Assembly (NCBI GenBank): GCA_905221375.1
Contig: CAJNCY010000018.1
Coordinates: 1-11,524, forward strand
DNA length: 11,524 nt
DNA from: a bacterium
Lineage (GTDB): Bacteria; Bacillota; Bacilli; Lactobacillales; Streptococcaceae
Direction: 5' to 3'
This document shows, piece after piece, positions 7,554 to 11,524 of the stretch (position 1 is its first letter; each line of letters starts with the position of its first letter). The translations under genes and the position numbers were made by a program. Below the pieces are notes generated by a model. It was not told the DNA's origin and did not search any database. It saw only the letters and a list, made by a program, of their open reading frames with translations.

Positions 7554-8522
7554 ATGTCTTTTTCTGATTTAAAGCTGTTTGCCCTTTCTTCTAATAAAGA
7601 ATTGGCAGAACGTGTGGCGCAGGAGATTGGGATAGAGTTGGGGAAATCAAGTGTTCGCCAATTTTCAGATGGAGAGATTCAGGTCAACATCGAAGAATCA
7701 ATCCGTGGGAAACACGTCTTTATCCTACAATCAACTAGCTCGCCTGTAAATGACAATCTGCTTGAAATTTTGATTATGGTGGATGCTTTGAAGCGTGCGA
7801 GTGCAGAATCTGTCAATGTTGTCATGCCTTACTATGGGTATGCACGTCAGGATAGAAAGGCGAGAGCGCGTGAGCCAATCACTTCAAAACTTGTCGCAAA
7901 TATGCTTGAAGTAGCTGGAGTGGATCGTTTATTGACCATCGACTTGCATGCTGCGCAGATTCAAGGATTCTTTGATATTCCCGTGGATCACTTGATGGGA
8001 GCTCCTCTGATTGCGGATTATTTTGAGCGTCGTGGCATGGTTGGTTCTGACTATGTGGTTGTCAGCCCAGACCATGGAGGGGTGACTCGTGCCCGTAAGT
8101 TGGCAGAATTTTTGAAAACATCTATTGCTATCATTGACAAACGTCGTAGCGTTGATAAGATGAATACCAGTGAAGTCATGAACATCATCGGTAAGGTTGA
8201 AGGCAAGACTTGTATCTTGATTGATGATATGATTGATACGGCTGGAACGATTTGTCATGCGGCAGATGCTCTTGCGGAAGCTGGTGCTGTTGAAGTCTAT
8301 GCAAGCTGTACGCACCCAGTTCTCTCTGGTCCTGCTATGGACAATATCCAAAAATCAGCTATTAAGAAATTGGTTGTTTTGGACACTATCTATCTCCCAG
8401 AAGAGCGTTTGATTGATAAGATTGAGCAGATTTCAATCGCTCATCTCTTAGGGGATGCTATTGTACGTATCCATGAAAAACGCCCACTTTCTCCACTTTT
8501 CAGTATTGAGAAAAAGATTTAA
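7554..8522 (+). CDS. prs: ribose-phosphate pyrophosphokinase (PRPP synthetase)
   Basis: A 322-residue class I enzyme that transfers pyrophosphate from ATP to ribose 5-phosphate, giving PRPP for purine, pyrimidine, NAD, histidine and tryptophan synthesis. Landmarks: [10 protein letters not shown] near 37-46, the ATP-binding segment [12 protein letters not shown] at 93-104, [11 protein letters not shown] at 130-140, the flexible loop DKRRS at 195-199 and the PRPP-binding DDMIDTAGT at 224-232. ATG 7554, five bases after GGAGG, starts the conserved MSFSDLKLF. Many streptococci have two prs paralogues, so which copy this is cannot be told here. It is monocistronic between its own promoter and a strong terminator, and supplies the pathway that purA completes. 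Confidence 0.96.
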   Translation: MSFSDLKLFALSSNKELAERVAQEIGIELGKSSVRQFSDGEIQVNIEESIRGKHVFILQSTSSPVNDNLLEILIMVDALKRASAESVNVVMPYYGYARQDRKARAREPITSKLVANMLEVAGVDRLLTIDLHAAQIQGFFDIPVDHLMGAPLIADYFERRGMVGSDYVVVSPDHGGVTRARKLAEFLKTSIAIIDKRRSVDKMNTSEVMNIIGKVEGKTCILIDDMIDTAGTICHAADALAEAGAVEVYASCTHPVLSGPAMDNIQKSAIKKLVVLDTIYLPEERLIDKIEQISIAHLLGDAIVRIHEKRPLSPLFSIEKKI

Positions 8523-8530
8523 TGACCAAG

Positions 8531-8555
8531 CCTGAGATGATTCTCAGGTTTTTTT
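8531..8555 (+). terminator. prs terminator
   Basis: CCTGAGA (8531-8537) pairs perfectly with TCTCAGG (8542-8548) around TGAT, followed by seven T. Its T run also serves as the T-rich upstream part of the SigX box that begins ten bases later. Confidence 0.92.
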
Positions 8556-8564
8556 CGTCTATTT

Positions 8565-8572
8565 TGCGAATA
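8565..8572 (+). promoter_or_regulatory. second SigX (ComX) com-box
   Basis: TGCGAATA at 8565-8572 differs from TACGAATA at one base, with the T tract of the prs terminator upstream. The flanks closely resemble those of the dut com-box: CGAATAAATA then GATAGA follows both. The next coding gene in this direction is the Rpn nuclease at 8747, with a hairpin and a RUP in the leader. Confidence 0.65.
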
Positions 8573-8589
8573 AATAGATAGAGTCAGTG

Positions 8590-8608
8590 AATCTAGTAAA
8601 ACTAGATT
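8590..8608. repeat. perfect inverted repeat abutting the RUP
   Basis: AATCTAGT (8590-8597) and ACTAGATT (8601-8608) are perfect complements around AAA. There is no T run, so it is not an obvious terminator. It ends two bases before the RUP. Confidence 0.7.
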
Positions 8609-8610
8609 TA

Positions 8611-8715
8611 ATACTCTTCGAAAATCAAATTCAAACCACGTCAACGTCGCCTTGCCGTACTCAAGTACAGCCTGCGGCTAGTTTCCTAGTTTGCTCTTTG
8701 ATTTTCATTGAGTAT
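8611..8715. repeat. RUP element (repeat unit of pneumococcus)
   Basis: A 105-base element with imperfect terminal inverted repeats: the left end ATACTCTTCGAAAATCAAA and the reverse complement of the right end, ATACTCAATGAAAATCAAA, agree at 16 of 19 bases. The internal AAACCACGTCA and GCGGCTAGTTTCCTAGTTTG segments are RUP hallmarks. RUPs are non-coding and thought to be moved by an IS630-Spn1 transposase into TA sites. A TA lies directly on the left side; the right side does not show a clean duplicate. Confidence 0.88.
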
Positions 8716-8722
8716 AAAACTG

Positions 8723-8731
8723 TGGTATAAT
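8723..8731 (+). promoter_or_regulatory. extended -10 just before rpn
   Basis: TG-G-TATAAT at 8723-8731. A start about seven bases later would fall inside the ribosome binding site AAAGGAGG (8733-8740), so this -10 is badly placed for the ATG at 8747. It may be inactive or produce an almost leaderless message. Confidence 0.4.
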
Positions 8732-8746
8732 AAAAGGAGGAAAAGG

Positions 8747-9622
8747 ATGATTCTAAGACATCCGGGCATCAGCCCAACCAATGACTTGGTTGCTAAGAAA
8801 ATCTTTAGCAATCCAGAAATCACTTGTCAATTTATTCGCGATATGCTGGACTTGCCAGCCAAAAATGTAACTATTTTAGAGGGAAGCAATATTCATGTCT
8901 TGCCTTCCATGCCTTACTCGGCCCAGGATTTCTATACCAGTATAGACGTCTTGGCGGAGTTGGACAATGGCACTCAAGTAATTATTGAGATTCAGGTGCA
9001 TCATCAGAATTTTTTCATCAATCGCCTGTGGGCTTATTTGTGCAGTCAGGTCAATCAAAACCTAGAAAAAATTCGTCAGCGTGAAGGTGATACTCACCAG
9101 AGCTACAAACACATTGCCCCAGTATACGCTATTGCTATTGTGGACAGCAACTACTTCCAAGATGACTTGGCTTTTCACAGCTTTAGTATGCGAGAGGACA
9201 CGACAGGTGAAGTCTTAACCATCACCAATAATGGACAAGAACACCATCTAGTCAAGATGGCTTTCTTGGAACTCAAAAAATACAGAGAAACCAGTAAAGA
9301 TAAGGTTCGCAAACCGTGGTTGGAGTTTTTCGGGAACAAGCCCTTTACCCAACAACCTGAGCGAGCCATCAGCCAGGCAGATCAACTGCTGGACTACAAG
9401 AGCTGGTCTGAGGAGGACAGGAAGATGTTTAGTCAACTACGTATGCGTGAAGAACAGGCATTATTGGCTCATGACTATGCCTTGGAAACTGCTAGAGCGG
9501 AAGGTATTGAAGAGGGATTAAAAGTAGGTTTAGTAAATTTAGTACGCCAAGGTCTTCTGACATCTGAGGTAGCTAGCCAGCAATTAGGTATGACTGTCGC
9601 TGAGTTTGAGGCGTTGTTGTAA
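8747..9622 (+). CDS. Rpn-family PD-(D/E)XK nuclease / recombination-promoting nuclease
   Basis: A 291-residue protein of the Rpn/transposase-31-like group (PDDEXK_2 type). The N-terminus TNDLVAKKIFSNPE is the family's D-x3-K-x-F entry. The nuclease core shows Asp67 in TSIDVLAEL and Glu81-x-Gln83 in IIEIQV, the ExQ variant of the PD-(D/E)XK site. A conserved R93-x3-Y97 follows. The C-terminal third (about 168-291) is a variable charged region ending in a helical RQGLLTSEVASQQLGM segment. Known relatives cut DNA, promote RecA-independent recombination and can act in phage defence. ATG 8747 follows AGGAGG (8735-8740) by six bases; an upstream TTG frame from 8708 lies in the RUP and is rejected. 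The nearest strong promoter-like signal is the SigX box across the RUP. Residue 227 is a possible second start. Confidence 0.88.
   Translation: MILRHPGISPTNDLVAKKIFSNPEITCQFIRDMLDLPAKNVTILEGSNIHVLPSMPYSAQDFYTSIDVLAELDNGTQVIIEIQVHHQNFFINRLWAYLCSQVNQNLEKIRQREGDTHQSYKHIAPVYAIAIVDSNYFQDDLAFHSFSMREDTTGEVLTITNNGQEHHLVKMAFLELKKYRETSKDKVRKPWLEFFGNKPFTQQPERAISQADQLLDYKSWSEEDRKMFSQLRMREEQALLAHDYALETARAEGIEEGLKVGLVNLVRQGLLTSEVASQQLGMTVAEFEALL
9411..9427 (+). promoter_or_regulatory. candidate intragenic ribosome binding site and start in rpn
   Basis: AGGAGG (9411-9416), an eight-base spacer and ATG (9425-9427) in frame with rpn at Met227. Translation here would give a free 65-residue C-terminal protein (MFSQLRMREEQ...FEALL). 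Identical spacing is kept in the second copy (AGGAGG 9797-9802, ATG 9811). The bases also encode SEEDRKM, so coincidence is possible. Confidence 0.45.
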
Positions 9623-9642
9623 GACTAGCACTAATAGTCAAG

Positions 9643-10032
9643 ATGGCATTCTTGGAACTAAAAAAATACAGAGAAACCAGCAAAGATAGGATTCGCAAGC
9701 AGTGGTTGGAGTTTTTCGGTAATAAGCCCTTTACCCAAGAACCCGAGCGAGCCATCAGCCAGGCAGATCAACTGCTGGACTACAAGAGCTGGTCCGAGGA
9801 GGACAGGAAAATGTTTAGTCAACTACGTATGCGAGAAGAACAAGCATTATTGGCTCATGACTATGCCTTGGAGCAAGCTGAAGAAAAAGGCTTAGAACGT
9901 GGCCGTGCAGAGGGAATCAAAGAGGGGTTAAAAGTAGGTTTAGTAAATCTAGTTCGCCAAGGTCTTCTAACACCTGAGGTTGCCAGCCAGCAATTGGGAA
10001 TGACCGTCGCTGAATTTGAGGCTTTATTATGA
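9643..10032 (+). CDS. detached C-terminal copy of rpn, no nuclease domain
   Basis: A 129-residue frame covering only the variable C-terminal part of the Rpn protein, from MAFLELKKYRETSKD to GMTVAEFEALL. It lacks the PD-(D/E)XK core entirely. ATG 9643 has only a weak CAAG upstream. A much better site, AGGAGG at 9797-9802, serves Met57 (ATG 9811) and would yield a 73-residue product. Two readings compete: (1) a decaying remnant left by unequal recombination between tandem rpn genes, or (2) a retained small protein that modulates Rpn, as C-terminal Rpn fragments do in enterobacteria. The frame is intact with no stop or shift, and a good terminator follows, which mildly favours expression. Confidence 0.55.
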   Translation: MAFLELKKYRETSKDRIRKQWLEFFGNKPFTQEPERAISQADQLLDYKSWSEEDRKMFSQLRMREEQALLAHDYALEQAEEKGLERGRAEGIKEGLKVGLVNLVRQGLLTPEVASQQLGMTVAEFEALL

Positions 10033-10066
10033 GTTCAATCTTTATATAGTAGAAAGTTTATGAAAT

Positions 10067-10097
10067 GGCAAGTGTTATCCAAATACTTGCCGTTTTT
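10067..10097 (+). terminator. terminator after the rpn region
   Basis: GGCAAGT (10067-10073) pairs with ACTTGCC (10085-10091), with three further inner pairs, followed by GTTTTT. Confidence 0.85.
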
Positions 10098-10099
10098 AC

Positions 10100-10128
10100 T
10101 TGACTTTTACAAGGGTTTGTAAGATAAT
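10100..10128 (+). promoter_or_regulatory. orphan sigma-A-like promoter
   Basis: TTGACT (10100-10105), a 17-base spacer and GATAAT (10123-10128), preceded by TGT. The nearest annotated start is 278 bases downstream and has its own promoter, so the product of this one is unclear. Confidence 0.5.
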
Positions 10129-10316
10129 ACCAAGGAAGTAAGTTCTGTCTAACTATCTATATAGTTTAGATATAAAAGATATCATCTGAGGGATGAGTAG
10201 TTGCGAAATGTCAACTTGGAGGCTAGAGTATTTCAGGGGGAATTTTTTCGTGAGTTAGTTTTCTTCTCCTTTTTTCGAAGAAATAGGTAAAAAGTTTAAA
10301 AAACATAAGAAAACTC
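10129..10316. other. non-coding stretch between orphan promoter and cbp promoter
   Basis: No credible gene. A small hairpin AACTAT (10151-10156)/ATAGTT (10161-10166) is present. A 21-codon frame from 10193 (MSSCEMSTWRLEYF...) has GAGGG directly against its ATG with no spacer, so it is not supported. No strong terminator is seen before 10317. Confidence 0.5.
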
Positions 10317-10345
10317 TTGACAAATCCTGCAAATATTTATATACT
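10317..10345 (+). promoter_or_regulatory. strong sigma-A promoter of the choline-binding protein gene
   Basis: Consensus TTGACA (10317-10322), 17-base spacer and TATACT (10340-10345). A transcript starting near 10352 has about 54 bases of leader to ATG 10406. Confidence 0.9.
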
Positions 10346-10405
10346 GTATGGTAGTAAGATAGTCTTACGAAAAAATATATAATGAAAAACAAAGGAGATA
10401 AAACG

Positions 10406-11362
10406 ATGAAAAAAGTTTTATTGACAAGCGCAGTCGCTCTTGCAGCATTTGGTGCTGTACAAGCTGTTTCAGCAGATAATGCAGTTCTTAAACCTGGTAT
10501 GGTAGATCCAGCAACAGGTAAACTAGTTACTGCACCTGTTGGTCAACCTGCTCAAGGTAATAACCCAGAGACATTTGATGCAAGAAATTACAGACCAGCA
10601 AAACCAGCTAATGAAAAACCAGCTACTGCACCACTAGGTTCTAACGACAACGGTTATGGTACTCCATCACATACAAAAGGTACAGTTACTATCACAGTTA
10701 TCGATCTTTCAACTGGTAAACCAGTACCAGGTGCTACTGTTGATTTCCTTGTTAAAGGTAAAGCAGTACCATCAGTAACAACAGATGCTAATGGTGTTGC
10801 TAAATTGGCAGATGTTGAACCAAATGCAGACGTTACATATCGTTTGAATGTTCCAGCTGGATACGCAGAAGATTCATATACTGGTCATGTTACAGCAGTT
10901 GCTGGTAATGTCCCTGCAACATTCTCAATCCGTCCAGCAACAGTTACAAATGACCGTGATGGAATTCATCCAGCAAAACCAGCTCCAGCAGAATTTAAAG
11001 CAGTATGGGTTAAAAACGATAAAGGTCAATGGACTTATGTGAAAGATGCTCAAGGAACTAAAGCAACTGGATGGCTTAAAGACAACGGAACTTGGTACTA
11101 CCTAGATAAAGATGGTATCATGCAAACAGGTTGGGTTAAAGACAACGGAACTTGGTACTACCTAGATGGTTCAGGCGCAATGCAAAAAGGTTGGAAATAT
11201 GTAGGTGGTCACTGGTACTACCTAGATGGTGCAGGTGCAATGCAAACTGGCTGGAAATACGTAAGTGGTCACTGGTACTACCTAAATGCTTCAGGTGCAT
11301 TACTTGTAAATACAACTACTCCTGACGGTTACACTGTAAACGGAAGTGGTGAGTTGGTATAA
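10406..11362 (+). CDS. secreted choline-binding surface protein with a Cna-B-like domain
   Basis: A 318-residue exported protein. A Sec signal peptide (MKKVLLTSAVALAAFGAV) probably ends after VSA at 23. A proline-rich linker (about 45-90) leads to a prealbumin/Cna-B-like beta-sandwich at about 92-177 (GTVTITVIDLSTGKPVPGAT; TDANGVAKLADV). A second linker precedes a degenerate choline-binding repeat at 200-221 and four good 20-residue repeats at 222-301 (GW-K-x-GxWYYLD type), then the usual NTTTPDGY tail. The repeats would hold it on phosphocholine of teichoic acids; there is no LPXTG and no catalytic domain. ATG 10406 follows GGAG (10394-10397) by eight bases; the upstream ATG 10382 would spoil the signal peptide and lacks a site. 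Simple, favoured codons and a consensus promoter suggest strong expression. I do not recognise a named Cbp. Confidence 0.9.
   Translation: MKKVLLTSAVALAAFGAVQAVSADNAVLKPGMVDPATGKLVTAPVGQPAQGNNPETFDARNYRPAKPANEKPATAPLGSNDNGYGTPSHTKGTVTITVIDLSTGKPVPGATVDFLVKGKAVPSVTTDANGVAKLADVEPNADVTYRLNVPAGYAEDSYTGHVTAVAGNVPATFSIRPATVTNDRDGIHPAKPAPAEFKAVWVKNDKGQWTYVKDAQGTKATGWLKDNGTWYYLDKDGIMQTGWVKDNGTWYYLDGSGAMQKGWKYVGGHWYYLDGAGAMQTGWKYVSGHWYYLNASGALLVNTTTPDGYTVNGSGELV
11069..11308 (+). repeat. four 60-base choline-binding repeats
   Basis: Four units in strict 60-base register, each with TGGTACTACCTA at the same phase. Units 1 and 2 share GACAACGGAACTTGGTACTA exactly; units 3 and 4 share GGTCACTGGTACTACCTA. 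Near-identity at DNA level makes copy-number change by recombination likely. Confidence 0.92.
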
Positions 11363-11380
11363 TACCAATATATAAATAAG

Positions 11381-11408
11381 ACTAGGAGAACAATCTCCTA
11401 GTTTTTTT
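11381..11408 (+). terminator. terminator of the choline-binding protein gene
   Basis: ACTAGGAGA (11381-11389) pairs perfectly with TCTCCTAGT (11394-11402) around ACAA and runs into a T stretch to 11408. Confidence 0.95.
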
Positions 11409-11481
11409 ATCTTTTTATAGAGGATGCTCTTTATTATAGATAATAAAGGCTCTTTGTCAACTGTAGTGGGTTGAAGAAAAG

Positions 11482-11524
11482 CTAAGCTCGAGAAAGGACA
11501 CATTTCGTCCTTTCTTTTTTGATA
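11482..11524 (-). CDS. ISL3-family transposase, last codons only
   Basis: The minus-strand frame entering from beyond the window reads IKKERTKCVLSRA and stops at TAG 11482-11484, the same C-terminus as the remnant at 242 apart from two residues (KC here, HF there). The remainder lies outside, so intactness and catalytic residues cannot be judged. Confidence 0.6.
   Translation of the reverse strand, partial: IKKERTKCVLSRA
11491..11520 (+). terminator. hairpin plus T run inside the second IS end
   Basis: AGAAAGGAC (11491-11499) pairs with GTCCTTTCT (11507-11515) around the loop ACATTTC, with Ts to 11520. It is the counterpart of 251-280 with the loop reversed, and would block read-through from the choline-binding protein gene. 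Confidence 0.6.

Larger units (their letters stand above)
9249..10032 (+). repeat. tandem direct duplication of the rpn 3' third
   Basis: Bases 9249-9622 and 9635-10032 are near-identical direct copies, both beginning TAGTCAAGATGG and ending at the stop of GMTVAEFEALL. Across the aligned protein they differ at about seven residues plus a 24-base length difference: the second copy has eight extra residues in the charged linker after AHDYALE. The nuclease domain is not duplicated. Confidence 0.92.
11448..11524 (-). mobile_element. end of a second ISL3-family (IS1167-like) element, cut by the window
   Basis: GGCTCTTTGTCAACTGTAG begins a 77-base match to 208-284 in the same orientation. Only two scattered substitutions occur outside a hairpin whose loop is inverted. 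The element continues past the window edge, so whether it is intact cannot be seen. Confidence 0.8.

Noticed and set aside
7929..8351. 140-residue minus-strand frame opposite prs
   Set aside because: Antisense shadow of a highly conserved enzyme gene; no ribosome binding site or recognisable domain.
8611..8715. CRISPR repeat or attenuator
   Set aside because: A single element with terminal inverted repeats and RUP hallmark sequences, no spacers and no array.
8708..8746. Upstream TTG start extending the Rpn protein by 13 residues
   Set aside because: The extension lies in the RUP end and the -10 region, and ATG 8747 has a perfect AGGAGG site.
10193..10258. 21-codon peptide gene in the 10.2-kb stretch
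   Set aside because: GAGGG abuts the ATG with no spacer, and there is no double-glycine leader or other peptide signature.

Overview
The window looks like the origin-proximal part of a Mitis-group Streptococcus chromosome (S. pneumoniae, S. mitis, S. pseudopneumoniae or a close relative). The support is the gene order (rRNA operon end, tRNA-Asn, comW, purA, tadA, SRP RNA, dut, radA, carbonic anhydrase, prs), a CiaR-controlled small RNA, a RUP repeat, ISL3 and IS630 fragments, and a choline-binding surface protein. Base composition is low-GC Firmicute.

Layout: bases 1-188 hold the end of 5S rRNA, tRNA-Asn and a weak terminator. Bases 208-640 are a junkyard of two different IS remnants, an ISL3-type (IS1167-like) 3' end fused to a decayed IS630-type transposase. 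Bases 641-979 show no gene. Bases 980-2810 hold comW with its competence-type promoter and purA with a folded leader. Bases 2817-3597 hold a CiaR-box csRNA, tadA and the small SRP RNA. Bases 3608-7409 look like a late-competence (SigX) operon: dut, a histidine phosphatase, radA (which lacks any ATG, GTG or TTG start), a beta-carbonic anhydrase and a PrsW-type membrane protease. prs (PRPP synthetase) follows on its own promoter.

The accessory part starts after prs at 8565. A second SigX-type box is followed by a RUP, an Rpn-family PD-(D/E)XK nuclease gene, and a second, separate copy of that gene's 3' 400 bases. Then come a gene-free stretch with an orphan promoter and a choline-binding protein with a Cna-B-like domain. 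The window ends in another ISL3-type end that is in the same orientation as, and 77 bases collinear with, the one at 208.

Several parts converge on natural transformation. ComW helps SigX, the csRNA family restrains competence through comC, and dut and radA sit behind a SigX box. The most interesting possibility is that the Rpn nuclease is also competence-driven and carries an intragenic start, preserved in the detached copy, that would release its C-terminal domain alone. In enterobacterial Rpn systems such a fragment acts as an inhibitor. The sequence elements are seen directly; the system is inference.
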